Shown: in pieces, positions 9,077-16,959 of the stretch
Layout: each line of letters starts with the position of its first letter
How positions within the stretch are numbered: position 1 is the stretch's first letter
NCBI GenBank assembly: GCA_963646285.1
Contig: CAVIWF010000023.1
Coordinates: 1-38,046, forward strand
DNA length: 38,046 nucleotides
DNA from: CAKUFA01 sp963646285
GTDB lineage: Bacteria > Bacillota > Clostridia > Christensenellales > Aristaeellaceae
Direction of reading: 5' to 3'
Made by a program: the position numbers and the translations under genes
The notes under the pieces: generated by a model
What the model was told of the DNA's origin: nothing
The model's input: only the letters and a program-made list of their open reading frames with translations
Database searches by the model: none

Positions 9077-11754
9077 ATTGCAAAAAAGGAATTTCACTGC
9101 TGTTGATCCTCACCATGGTGATGGGGACAGTGCCTGCCTTGGCTTCGACGAAGGAAGAAGTGGTTTACGCTGTGCTGGATCACCAGGGACAGGTGGATGG
9201 CGTGTATGTGGTAAACATCTTTGATGGGGGCGACATTCAGGATTACGGAAACTACACCGCTGTCCACGCCTTAAATACGGAGGATGGAATCAACTTCCAA
9301 GATGGTGAGGTCACCTTCCACAGCGATGCCCAGCGGGTGTACTATCAGGGGGACTTGGACACGAAGGATCTGCCCTGGGTATTTACCCTGACCTATCAGG
9401 TGGACGGACAAACCGTGACAGCGGAAGAACTGGCAGGGCAAAGCGGCCATGTGGTGATTCAGCTGGATATTCGGAAGAATGAAAAGTATCAGGGGGAGCT
9501 GTTCAGCAGCCATGCGCTGCAAATCAGCGCATCCCTGGATACGGATCGGTGCCGGAACATTGTGGCGGATGGTGCTACCCAGGTGAATGTAGGCACCAAC
9601 CGGCAGCTTAGCTATATTGTTTTGCCTAATACGGAACAGACCCTGACCATTGCCATGGATGCAACGGATTTCGAAATGGATGCGATTTCCATCAACGGGG
9701 TAAAGCTGGCCTTGTCCCTGACGGTGGATCAGGATCAGCTGACGGAGGAAACGAATAAAATCATTGATGCAGGGCTTCAGCTGGATGATGGTGCCCAATC
9801 CCTGCTGGAAGGCGTTAATGAATTAACGGCTCATAACAAGGAGCTGATGGACGGGGCGAGGCAGTTGGTAGAGGCTGCTTTTGACACCGCCAATGCTTCC
9901 TTAAAGGAGGAAGAAGAGAAGTTCTCCCAGCTGGATATCGAAATCAAGGAGCTGACCATCGAAAACTATGATGAGGAAATTATCCGCCTGCAGGCAGAAC
10001 TGCTGGACAAGGTGGACGACTATGTGAAGCGCACCGCCGAACAGAAACTGAACACCGCTGTGAATGCAGCAGCCAAGCGGCAGGTAACGACGGCGGTGGA
10101 GCAGGCGGCCAGGGCACAGGTTACGGAGCAGGTGACGGCGGCGGCCAGGCAGCAGGTGGAACAGCAGGTGCTTGCGGGGGGCGAACAGCAGGTTCGTGCT
10201 CAAGTGGAAGCAGCGGCACGGGAAAAGGTGACGGCTCAGGTGCAGGCCAGGGCAGAGGAAAAAGTGCGTGCCGCCGTGCAGCAGCAGGCAAGGAATCAGG
10301 TGGAGGCACAGGTTCGCAACCCCAGTGAGGAAACGGTGAACGCCAAGGTGGCCCAGCAGATGCAGACCGAAGCAGTGCAGAACCAGATCAATGTAGCAGT
10401 AGCTCAGCAGCTTGCATCCCAGGAAGTACAGGCACAAATTGATGCTGAGCTGACAAGCACCATTCGTCCCCAGGTGGAGGCAGCCGTCCGTACTCAGGTG
10501 CGTACCCAGGTAGAAGCGCAGGTTCGCACTCAGGTACGCCAACAGGTTGCTGCTGCTGTGGAGGAGCAGGTTCGTGCACAGGTGAAAAATGAGCTGAGCC
10601 AAAGCGACCGTGAAGCAACGGAGGAAGAAATCAGCGGCATGGTCTCCGCTCGCATGGCCTCTGCCGAGGTGCAGGCGCAGATAGATGCCCAGACGGAAGC
10701 GCAGATGAGCACGGAAGCAGTACAAAGCACCGTGAACGCTCAGACGGAAGCGCAGATGAATACAGAGGATACCCAGACGCTGATCAACACACAGACGCAG
10801 CAGAAGGTAAGCGATCCTGCTGTTCGTGGGCAGGCAGAAGCGGCAGCCGAGCAGAAGATTCGAACCCAAGCAGAGGCGGCGGCCGAACAGCAAATTCGCA
10901 GTGCGATCACCAACATGAGCGAAGAACAAATGCAAGCACTGATTGAGGAGCAAATGGCTACCGATGCGGTAAAGCAGCAGGTGGAGCGTGCCGTGCAGGA
11001 GCAAATGGCCAGTGAAACGGTGCAGACAACAATAGCCGCTGAAATTGAAACCCAAATGAGCAGCGATGCAGTTCAGCAGGTGATTGATGAGGAAACGGAA
11101 AAGCAGCTGGCATCCGGGGATACCCAGACCCTGCTGAATACCATGGTGGAGCAGCAGATGCAGTCCGACAACGTGCAGCAGATGATTGCCCAGAATGTGG
11201 AGGTGCAGATGGCCTCTGCACAGGTGCAGAACCTGATTGACCAAACCATTGGAGAACAAATGGCATCGGATCAGGTGCGCAGCCAGATTGCTTCCGCAAA
11301 GGCGAAGCAGCGCAACAGCAAGGAATATCTGGATAGTGTGGCAGAAGCATTGGAGGAAAATGGAGAAAACGGGGAAGCCTATCGGGCGCTGTCCGATTTG
11401 CGAGAAACACTGGATGGGGTATGCAGCTTCTACACAGGGCTGAAGGATTACACGGAAGGCGTAACATCCTTGGCGGAGGGTGCACAGGAAATGAAGGACG
11501 GTACGGCGACTTTCCGGGAAGAAACGGAAAACGTGAATGATACCATCGGGGAAAAGATCGATGACATCATTGCGGAAAAGACGGGTTCCGACGTGCCGGT
11601 TGCCTCCTTCGTGGATGCACGGAATACCGAGGTGCAGAGCGTGCAGTTCGTGATCACAACCCCTTCCATTCACGTCAAAGAGGAAGAAGTGGAGGAGGAA
11701 GAAACAGAAACCAGTACGACCGTGCTGGATCGAATTCGGGAACTGTTCAAGTAA
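9073..11754 (+). CDS. exported repeat-rich coiled-coil partner of the MMPL transporter
   Basis: Function unknown. The 893-residue protein begins with a signal peptide (charged MNCKK, hydrophobic ISLLLILTMVMGTV, cleavage near ALAS). A beta-rich N-terminal domain runs to about residue 225, followed by LxxG-type heptads (about 234-265) like those of YhgE/Pip-related proteins that often sit beside MMPL transporters. Residues about 333-744 are a low-complexity Gln/Ala/Val/Glu-rich helical region with 12-residue units and then 17-residue units. A second LxxG stretch (about 787-810) and an acidic tail end the protein. Unlike YhgE/Pip it has no C-terminal membrane segments, so it should be soluble or wall-associated outside the membrane. 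It overlaps the transporter gene by 4 bases and is probably repressed by the divergent TetR. The product could be a structural extension of the pump, a surface fibre or a stalk. Confidence 0.85.
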   Translation: MNCKKGISLLLILTMVMGTVPALASTKEEVVYAVLDHQGQVDGVYVVNIFDGGDIQDYGNYTAVHALNTEDGINFQDGEVTFHSDAQRVYYQGDLDTKDLPWVFTLTYQVDGQTVTAEELAGQSGHVVIQLDIRKNEKYQGELFSSHALQISASLDTDRCRNIVADGATQVNVGTNRQLSYIVLPNTEQTLTIAMDATDFEMDAISINGVKLALSLTVDQDQLTEETNKIIDAGLQLDDGAQSLLEGVNELTAHNKELMDGARQLVEAAFDTANASLKEEEEKFSQLDIEIKELTIENYDEEIIRLQAELLDKVDDYVKRTAEQKLNTAVNAAAKRQVTTAVEQAARAQVTEQVTAAARQQVEQQVLAGGEQQVRAQVEAAAREKVTAQVQARAEEKVRAAVQQQARNQVEAQVRNPSEETVNAKVAQQMQTEAVQNQINVAVAQQLASQEVQAQIDAELTSTIRPQVEAAVRTQVRTQVEAQVRTQVRQQVAAAVEEQVRAQVKNELSQSDREATEEEISGMVSARMASAEVQAQIDAQTEAQMSTEAVQSTVNAQTEAQMNTEDTQTLINTQTQQKVSDPAVRGQAEAAAEQKIRTQAEAAAEQQIRSAITNMSEEQMQALIEEQMATDAVKQQVERAVQEQMASETVQTTIAAEIETQMSSDAVQQVIDEETEKQLASGDTQTLLNTMVEQQMQSDNVQQMIAQNVEVQMASAQVQNLIDQTIGEQMASDQVRSQIASAKAKQRNSKEYLDSVAEALEENGENGEAYRALSDLRETLDGVCSFYTGLKDYTEGVTSLAEGAQEMKDGTATFREETENVNDTIGEKIDDIIAEKTGSDVPVASFVDARNTEVQSVQFVITTPSIHVKEEEVEEEETETSTTVLDRIRELFK
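10069..10320 (+). repeat. seven tandem 36-bp (12-residue) coding repeats
   Basis: Seven in-frame units of 12 residues follow each other without gaps (protein residues 333-416). The pattern is roughly AAxxQVxxQVxA: AAKRQVTTAVEQ, AARAQVTEQVTA, AARQQVEQQVLA, GGEQQVRAQVEA, AAREKVTAQVQA, RAEEKVRAAVQQ, QARNQVEAQVRN. Val recurs at a 4-residue step, which gives a hydrophobic stripe on a helix. Confidence 0.85.
10354..10455 (+). repeat. two 51-bp (17-residue) coding repeats
   Basis: Two adjacent units, QQMQTEAVQNQINVAVA and QQLASQEVQAQIDAELT, share the QMxSxxVQxxI core found again further on. Between this pair and the next block (10456-10647) a Val/Gln/Arg stretch again shows units of about 12 residues (for example RTQVRTQVEAQV). 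Confidence 0.75.
10648..11304 (+). repeat. array of 51-bp (17-residue) coding repeats
   Basis: Units of 17 residues with core (E/A)QMxSxxVQxxI begin with ARMASAEVQAQIDAQTE and AQMSTEAVQSTVNAQTE. A break follows (one 12- and one 20-residue segment, 10852-10947), then seven consecutive units start at 10948, 10999, 11050, 11101, 11152, 11203 and 11254. Units have diverged at many positions but keep the 17-residue register exactly, suggesting old tandem duplication under structural constraint. Confidence 0.8.
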
Positions 11755-11760
11755 AAAAAC

Positions 11761-11800
11761 GAGCCATTCCCGCAGGTATAAGGACTTGCGGGAATGGCTC
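11761..11800 (-). terminator. intrinsic terminator after bioY
   Basis: A perfect 14-bp stem (GAGCCATTCCCGCA and its complement) with a 12-base loop is followed on the minus strand by GTTTTTTTAC. The T-run is on the minus side only, so it primarily ends the bioY transcript. It may also block convergent traffic from the repeat-protein gene. Confidence 0.85.
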
Positions 11801-11826
11801 AAATCATAGAGAATCAACGGAACAGG

Positions 11827-12459
11827 TTACAGCTTCACAGCCTTTTCCAGCCGGAGGCTCAGCACGGCTGCCAGGGCAATCTTCACGGCATCAAAGGGAA
11901 GGTAGGGGAGGACGCAGATACCAAGCACCTGCCCCAGAGAGTAGGCACTCTTTACGCCGCCGGCTTCCTGCTGCATCAGGTCGGTCATGGTGGCAATTTC
12001 CGCATTGTGGGCGGCCACGGTCTGGCGGTTGATGATCATGAACCAAACTGTGCCGAAGGCGTAGCATACCAGCACGCCTACAGCCATGGCCACCACATAG
12101 CGCAGCAGCTTCAGCCCTGTGTTTTCTTCCTTGGCGAAGCGGCAGCGATGAATCATCAGGGAGGTGACATAAACGGCGGGAATAAAGCCGATGATGTAGC
12201 CGCCGGTAATGCCGAACAGCTTGCCTACGCCCCCGGTAAAGCCGGCAAACACGGGCAGACCGATGAGACCAATCAGCACATAAGCCAGCACGGACATGGT
12301 GGCCAGTCCGGGAGTCAGCAGCGCCGCACAGATCATAATCGCCAGCAGCTGAAGGGTGACAGGAATGGAGAAAATGTAAATGGAAATCCAGGCACACACG
12401 CAGATCAGGGCGGTAAAGAGACCGCAAAGGCACAACTGTTTACTGGTCAGCTTTTGCAT
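11827..12459 (-). CDS. bioY: BioY family biotin transporter substrate-binding component
   Basis: BioY is the membrane S-component that binds biotin, alone or with an ECF energising module. The 210-residue product has about six hydrophobic segments. It also has family landmarks: a short N-terminal TSKQLCLCGLFTALICVCAW helix, then VTLQLLAIMICAALLTPG and GLPVFAGFTGGVGKLFG, the conserved glycine-rich signature. The start at MQKLTSK is supported by AAAGGAAG about 9 bases upstream; a longer upstream reading would run into the promoter and operator. No ECF ATPase or T-component is nearby, so it is a solitary or shared-module BioY. A consensus promoter and BirA-like operator precede it. Confidence 0.93.
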   Translation of the reverse strand: MQKLTSKQLCLCGLFTALICVCAWISIYIFSIPVTLQLLAIMICAALLTPGLATMSVLAYVLIGLIGLPVFAGFTGGVGKLFGITGGYIIGFIPAVYVTSLMIHRCRFAKEENTGLKLLRYVVAMAVGVLVCYAFGTVWFMIINRQTVAAHNAEIATMTDLMQQEAGGVKSAYSLGQVLGICVLPYLPFDAVKIALAAVLSLRLEKAVKL

Positions 12460-12483
12460 GGGAGAAAACTTCCTTTCTATATT

Positions 12484-12514
12484 GCGTAAACCAAAACGAG
12501 AATTACGTTTACAC
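12484..12514 (-). promoter_or_regulatory. BirA-like biotin operator of bioY
   Basis: On the minus strand TGTAAAC, 14 bases, and GGTTTAC form an inverted repeat that matches the BirA half-site TTGTAAACC of bio operators. It directly follows the -10 element and covers the predicted start of transcription, where a biotinyl-AMP-loaded repressor would block initiation. The spacer is a few bases shorter than in the E. coli operator, so the regulator assignment is strong by context but not certain. Confidence 0.65.
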
Positions 12515-12543
12515 ATTATACAAAGGAAGATATACGCTGTCAA
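12515..12543 (-). promoter_or_regulatory. consensus promoter of bioY
   Basis: Minus-strand TTGACA (12538-12543), a spacer of exactly 17 bases and TATAAT (12515-12520) form a perfect vegetative promoter. Such a strong core fits a gene normally held down by a repressor. Confidence 0.85.
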
Positions 12544-12610
12544 GGAGGATGCAGCAAATTCGTAGCGAAAAGAATAAGGAAAGCTTCTTTGAACTGCGGG
12601 AGGGACTTTT

Positions 12611-14053
12611 TTGAGCGCAAAGAAAAACGCCGCTTACAATGTGGCGTATCGTGTATTCTCCATTTTGCTGCCCTTGGTGACGGCACCTTATTTGACCCGT
12701 ACGGTGGGGCAGACCGGCAAGGGACTGTATGACTACGCCTGGTCCATCAGCGAAATCTTTGTCATTATTGCCACCATGGGACTGACGGACTATGGCGTCC
12801 GTGCCATTGCCAAGGTGCGGGATGATGCAAAGCAGCTAAGCAAGACCTTTTCCGAAATCTACATCATGCAGGTTCTGGTTTCCCTGCTGGTGCTTCTGGT
12901 GTGGCTGGGCTATGTGACCTTCGGGGCAGGGCAGGAGAAAACCATTGTGCTGCACCTGACCATGATGTCTGTCAGCTGCCTGGTGAATGTGGACTGGTGC
13001 CTCATGGGGCTGGATCAGTTTAAGTCCATTGCCCTGCGCAATACCTGCGTAAAGCTGCTGGCGGCGGCCAGCGTGTTCATTTTTGTAAAAAGCGCAGAGG
13101 ATGTGTGGATCTACGGCTTTGCCTGGTCTTTGGCGACCTTACTGGGGTGCCTGCTGTGCTGGCCGGGGCTGAAGGGCAAGGTGCACTTGCAGCGGGTACC
13201 CTTCCGGGATGTGATGAAGCACTTCCTGCCCTGCATGCTGCTGCTGGTGTCCGTGCTGGCTGTACGGGTGTACCGCACCATGGATAAAATCATGGTGGGT
13301 GCCATTGCCGGCATGGCACAAAACGGCCTGTACAGCAGTGCGGAGCAGATTATCTACTGCCTGAGCGGCTTTATTTCCGCCATCGGCACGGTGCTGATGC
13401 CCAAAGCCTCCAACCTGCAGGCTCACGGCAAGGAGAAGCAGATTCGCAGCTTCATGGAGCTGTCCATGAAGCTGATGATGTGCATGACCTGCGCCATGGC
13501 TTTCGGCATTGCTGCTGTGGCAGATGTTTTTGCACCCCTGTTTTATGGGGAGGATTTCGCCTACTCCGGGGTGCTGATGGTGCCCCTTGGCTTTACGCTG
13601 ATCCTGATTGGCTTTGCCAACGTGGTGCGCACCCAGTGGATTCTGCCCTCCGGCAATGACAAGCTGGTGCTGAAGGCTGTATCCACCGGGGCCATCGTGA
13701 ACCTGATCATCAACGGGCTGCTGATTCCGGTCATGGGGGCGATGGGTGCAGTCGTTGGCACCTTGTTTGCCGAAGCCAGCGTACCATTGGTGCAGTTCCT
13801 CTTCCTCCGTAAAGAATTGCCCTATCGGCGTTTCTTCCGCTATGCTCTGACCTATTCGGCGATGGGGGTCGTCATGCTATTGGTGGTGCAGCTGGTGGGC
13901 GCACTGATGGCAGATTCCTGGTGGGAAGTGGCCATTCGTGTGCTGGTGGGCGCAGGGGTATACGGCGGACTGTGCCTGTGCTGGTGGCGGAAAACAGACG
14001 ATCGGGAAATTATGCGTCTGCTGCACCTGAAACGGTTTGCCAGGAAGTGCTGA
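12611..14053 (+). CDS. oligosaccharide flippase family membrane protein (Wzx/RfbX-like)
   Basis: This is a polytopic protein of 480 residues belonging to the polysaccharide flippase branch of the MATE/MOP superfamily, which moves lipid-linked sugar units across the membrane. The N-terminal YRVFSILLPLVTAPYLTRTV and GLYDYAW stretch is typical of the Wzx/polysaccharide biosynthesis protein family, and there are about fourteen hydrophobic segments. The start is TTG at 12611 with GGGAGGG about 6 bases upstream; no better ATG exists near the conserved N-terminus. No glycosyltransferases flank it, so it is an orphan flippase. Its 3' end overlaps convergent ispE by 44 bases. Confidence 0.88.
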   Translation: MSAKKNAAYNVAYRVFSILLPLVTAPYLTRTVGQTGKGLYDYAWSISEIFVIIATMGLTDYGVRAIAKVRDDAKQLSKTFSEIYIMQVLVSLLVLLVWLGYVTFGAGQEKTIVLHLTMMSVSCLVNVDWCLMGLDQFKSIALRNTCVKLLAAASVFIFVKSAEDVWIYGFAWSLATLLGCLLCWPGLKGKVHLQRVPFRDVMKHFLPCMLLLVSVLAVRVYRTMDKIMVGAIAGMAQNGLYSSAEQIIYCLSGFISAIGTVLMPKASNLQAHGKEKQIRSFMELSMKLMMCMTCAMAFGIAAVADVFAPLFYGEDFAYSGVLMVPLGFTLILIGFANVVRTQWILPSGNDKLVLKAVSTGAIVNLIINGLLIPVMGAMGAVVGTLFAEASVPLVQFLFLRKELPYRRFFRYALTYSAMGVVMLLVVQLVGALMADSWWEVAIRVLVGAGVYGGLCLCWWRKTDDREIMRLLHLKRFARKC

Positions 14054-14921
14054 TGGCAGAGCCGTCTGCAATACTGTCCATGCAGGTGCTGCATACCCAG
14101 CAGCGTTCATACTGCTGACGAAGGTGTTCCCCGGCCTGTGCTGCCGAGGCATCATCTTCAAATACGCCGAAAACGGCTGAGCCGCTGCCGGTCATCCATG
14201 CGGTTACGGCACCGGCATCAAGCAGGGATTGAATGGCCTGACCGATGGCGGGACGCATGCCTTCGCTGACGCTTTGCAGCACATTGCCAAGGCTCACAGC
14301 CAGCTTCGGCAAATCTCCCTGCTCCAGGGCTTCCATGGCCTGCTGCGTCTGGGGACGGGCATGAACCGTCTCTCCATGGTATGCCTTGAATACTGCTCCT
14401 GTGCTGAGCCCTTCGCAGGGCTGAAGAACGCATAGGGGCAGCATTTTTTTACAGGGCACAGGGGACATTTTTTCACCAATGCCCTGCACACGTTGCAATC
14501 CGCCCCGCAGGCAGAAGGGCACGTCAGCCCCCAGGGTGAGACCGATGGCTTCCAACGCTGCCTGGGACAGGTGGAGCTGCCAAAGCTGGTTCAGGCCTGT
14601 CAGCACGGCGGCAGCATCTGCACTGCCGCCCCCCATGCCTGCCCCTACGGGGATGCACTTGTGCACATGAATGCGGGCTCCCTTGTCACAGCCCGTATGC
14701 TCCTTGAGGGCTCTGGCGGCACGGAGGGCTAAATGGTGCTCATCCGGGGGAAGATAAGGGGTTCCGCTGCAGGTCAGGGTCACATCATCTGCTATTTCCA
14801 GATCGACCACATCGGACAGGGTCACCGGCTGCATCAGCATATCCATGAAATGATAGCCGTCCTCCCGCTGACCTGTAATATCCAGTGTCCAGTTGATTTT
14901 AGCTCTTGCCAGTAAACGCAT
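14010..14921 (-). CDS. ispE: 4-diphosphocytidyl-2-C-methyl-D-erythritol kinase IspE
   Basis: A GHMP-family kinase of the non-mevalonate isoprenoid pathway; it phosphorylates CDP-methylerythritol with ATP. The 303-residue product has the N-terminal ARAKINWTLDITGQREDGYH signature and the ATP-binding loop PVGAGMGGGSADAAAV near residue 90. A third motif, WMTGSGSAVFG, lies near the C-terminus. The start at MRLLARAKIN follows GGGAGGG by about 6-7 bases. It lies 23 bases after tmcAL and is probably cotranscribed with it. The coding region ends inside the 3' end of the convergent flippase gene. Confidence 0.95.
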   Translation of the reverse strand: MRLLARAKINWTLDITGQREDGYHFMDMLMQPVTLSDVVDLEIADDVTLTCSGTPYLPPDEHHLALRAARALKEHTGCDKGARIHVHKCIPVGAGMGGGSADAAAVLTGLNQLWQLHLSQAALEAIGLTLGADVPFCLRGGLQRVQGIGEKMSPVPCKKMLPLCVLQPCEGLSTGAVFKAYHGETVHARPQTQQAMEALEQGDLPKLAVSLGNVLQSVSEGMRPAIGQAIQSLLDAGAVTAWMTGSGSAVFGVFEDDASAAQAGEHLRQQYERCWVCSTCMDSIADGSAISTSWQTVSGAADA

Positions 14922-14944
14922 CCTGCGTCCCTCCCGGTTTGTTG

Positions 14945-16120
14945 TCATACTTTGATTACGCTGCGGGTATAGAGTCCGCCTGCCGGCATGCTGCAGCCCA
15001 GTCCCCACACATCCCATGCGGCGGCTTCAATCCCCATCCATCGTGCGGCAGGATATTCCGAAGCACGGGCAACCAGGGGAATCCTGCCACTGGCAAGATG
15101 GCTGAGCAGGGGTGCAGCATCCTTGCGGAAGCCAAGGAGCAGGGCGGCAGTGGGCAGAGGCGTTTCTTCCACATCCCTTTGGGTCATGCCCAGCAGGGCA
15201 TGGGTACACATTCGGTTCAGCCGTGCCCGTGGGTATCGGCGGGTGCCTGCCTCGTCCAGCAGGGCGGCTTTGGTGCTGCACTGCCGGGCGGCACGGCGGA
15301 GCCGATCCTCAATGCCCTCGCTGACACCTGGCAGGGCGGCATAGTCGGCAGCCGTCATGGTTCGCAGACGGTACAGCAGCGCATCATCCAGCTGATCGGG
15401 GCGGTGAATGTGCCCGGCCAGACCTTCACGGCGAAGCAGGGGAACGCATTGCTCCGGCAAGGCGGCACAGGCACGCTGCCATTCTCCACGGAGCACCGCA
15501 CTGCGCACCGCCGTGGCAGAGGGCATTGCATGGCAGAAATCGGAGGCATGGTAGTCCCCTTTACGTTGGATGGGAAAGACCTCCATGGGAGCACCCAGCC
15601 TGTGCAGGGCACGCAGGTAGCAAATGCCCAGCATGTTGTTGGGGGAGGCAAGGATGTCGCCAATGCCGGGGTGCAGGCTTTCACAGGCCTTTGCCACAGC
15701 AGCAGGGTAACCAAGCCCCTGTGCCAGATAGGTGGTGACAGCATGGTTCAGGGCGTCGGAGGATTCCTCCAGCACCCGGGCGGCGGCTTGCAGTGCTTCG
15801 GCCGAGGCGTTTTCCGCACCGAAGGAAAGTGCCTCTGCACCCAGGGATGCCAATAGCGAAACACTGCCTAAAGCAAAATGTTCTGCATCCCGCACGCTCC
15901 ACAGGGCGGGAAGCAAAATCACGGCATCTGCACCGCAGCGGAGCGCCATTTCTGCACGCAGGACAGGGGAAAGCAGGGCGGCATCCCCACGCTGGGTGAA
16001 GCAGCCGGACATGACGACCAGCACGTAATCCGCCTGCGCTGCCTCTCTTGCGGCTTGCAGCTGATAGGCGTGCCCCTGATGGAAAGGATTGTATTCCGCC
16101 ACAACGCCCACGATCCCCAT
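14945..16120 (-). CDS. tmcAL: tRNA(Met) cytidine acetate ligase TmcAL
   Basis: TmcAL forms N4-acetylcytidine at the wobble position of elongator tRNA-Met using acetate and ATP. The 391-residue product carries the nucleotidyltransferase-type motif GVVAEYNPFHQGHAYQL at the N-terminus (HxGH-like) and SGCFTQRGDAALL next to it, both characteristic of the YlbM/TmcAL family. An AGGAGGTGAGG ribosome site sits just before the ATG. It heads a two-gene unit with ispE. Its presumed substrate, elongator tRNA-Met(CAT), is encoded at the right end of this window, and its substrate acetate is the product of the neighbouring PduL-AckA pathway. Those links are suggestive only. Confidence 0.92.
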   Translation of the reverse strand: MGIVGVVAEYNPFHQGHAYQLQAAREAAQADYVLVVMSGCFTQRGDAALLSPVLRAEMALRCGADAVILLPALWSVRDAEHFALGSVSLLASLGAEALSFGAENASAEALQAAARVLEESSDALNHAVTTYLAQGLGYPAAVAKACESLHPGIGDILASPNNMLGICYLRALHRLGAPMEVFPIQRKGDYHASDFCHAMPSATAVRSAVLRGEWQRACAALPEQCVPLLRREGLAGHIHRPDQLDDALLYRLRTMTAADYAALPGVSEGIEDRLRRAARQCSTKAALLDEAGTRRYPRARLNRMCTHALLGMTQRDVEETPLPTAALLLGFRKDAAPLLSHLASGRIPLVARASEYPAARWMGIEAAAWDVWGLGCSMPAGGLYTRSVIKV

Positions 16121-16200
16121 GGCCTCACCTCCTGCACATTCTTTTTACGGTAATTCCATTTTTCTATACCAAAACCCTTCCTTTTTTTTATGAAATCCTG

Positions 16201-16206
16201 TATAAT
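16201..16206 (+). promoter_or_regulatory. -10 element upstream of pduL
   Basis: A perfect TATAAT lies 66 bases before the pduL start. No good -35 is seen 17 bases upstream (TTCCTT), so the promoter call rests on the -10 alone. Confidence 0.5.
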
Positions 16207-16272
16207 AGCTTTGATTCCTCAGCATGGAAGATTTTTTGCTGTGCTTGAATGGCAATAAAGGAGTGTATCGGA

Positions 16273-16842
16273 ATGGCAAAGGTGTTGGTAGAAACCTCTG
16301 CACGTCACGTGCATGTAACGAAGGAAGATTTGGAAACGCTGTTTGGCAAGGGATATGAGCTGACTGTGAAGAAGATGCTTTCTCAGCCCGGTCAGTTTGC
16401 CAGCAACGAGAAGGTGACCATCGTGGGCGCAAAGGGTCAGATGACCGCATCCATTCTGGGACCTGTCCGCAGCGCAAGCCAGGTGGAAGTTTCTCTGACG
16501 GACGCCCGTTCCATCGGTGTGACCGCACCTATCCGTGAAAGCGGCGACATTGCCGGCAGCGGTGCCTGCAAGCTGGTAGGACCCTGCGGTGAAGTGGAGC
16601 TGAAGGAAGGCGTGATCGCCGCCAAGCGTCACATTCACATGACCCCTGCCGATGCAGAAGCCTTTGGCGTGAAGGACAAGGACGTTGTGTCCGTGAAGAT
16701 CGACACCAACGGCCGCAGCCTGACCTTCGGCGATGTGGTGGTTCGCGTCAGCGAGAAGTTCGCTCTGGCCATGCACATTGATACCGATGAATCCAACGCC
16801 GGCTGCGTAGCCCCCGGCACCATGGGCGAAGTCATCAAGTAA
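16273..16842 (+). CDS. pduL: phosphate acyltransferase PduL
   Basis: PduL converts acyl-CoA (acetyl- or propionyl-CoA) and phosphate to acyl-phosphate, unrelated in fold to classical Pta. The 189-residue protein contains two PduL repeats. VETSARHVHVTKEDL near the start and AAKRHIHMTPADAEAFGV in the second half supply the histidines that bind the zinc ions, and GARSIGVTAP-type sequence (DARSIGVTAPIRESGDIAGS) lies between. The start at MAKVLVET is preferred over an upstream in-frame ATG because AAAGGAG sits 9 bases before it. No microcompartment shell genes are nearby and ackA follows, so it most likely serves as the housekeeping phosphotransacetylase. No long encapsulation-type N-terminal extension is present. 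Confidence 0.93.
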   Translation: MAKVLVETSARHVHVTKEDLETLFGKGYELTVKKMLSQPGQFASNEKVTIVGAKGQMTASILGPVRSASQVEVSLTDARSIGVTAPIRESGDIAGSGACKLVGPCGEVELKEGVIAAKRHIHMTPADAEAFGVKDKDVVSVKIDTNGRSLTFGDVVVRVSEKFALAMHIDTDESNAGCVAPGTMGEVIK

Positions 16843-16852
16843 GCATGAACGC

Positions 16853-16885
16853 ACCTGCCTGACCGGCTGCAATGATCAGGCAGGT
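16853..16885. terminator. hairpin between pduL and ackA
   Basis: ACCTGCCTGA and TCAGGCAGGT form a perfect 10-bp stem with a 13-base loop, followed by TTTGCTTTCC. The T-run is broken, so it is a weak terminator or a partial stop that would let some transcript continue into ackA. Confidence 0.5.
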
Positions 16886-16959
16886 TTGCTTTCCAGGGAA
16901 CATCATGGACGGGGCACCTGCTCCGAAAAAAATATCAACAACAGAAGGAGCTTTCAACG

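Noticed and set aside
10069..11304. CRISPR-like array suggested by regular spacing of repeats
   Set aside because: The repeats are in-frame coding units of 36 and 51 bp, diverged at the DNA level and without unique spacers; no cas genes are present.
9901..11817. 638-codon minus-strand frame opposite the repeat protein
   Set aside because: The repeated coding DNA keeps the opposite frame open and gives Leu/His/Cys-rich text. It would also run through the bioY terminator.
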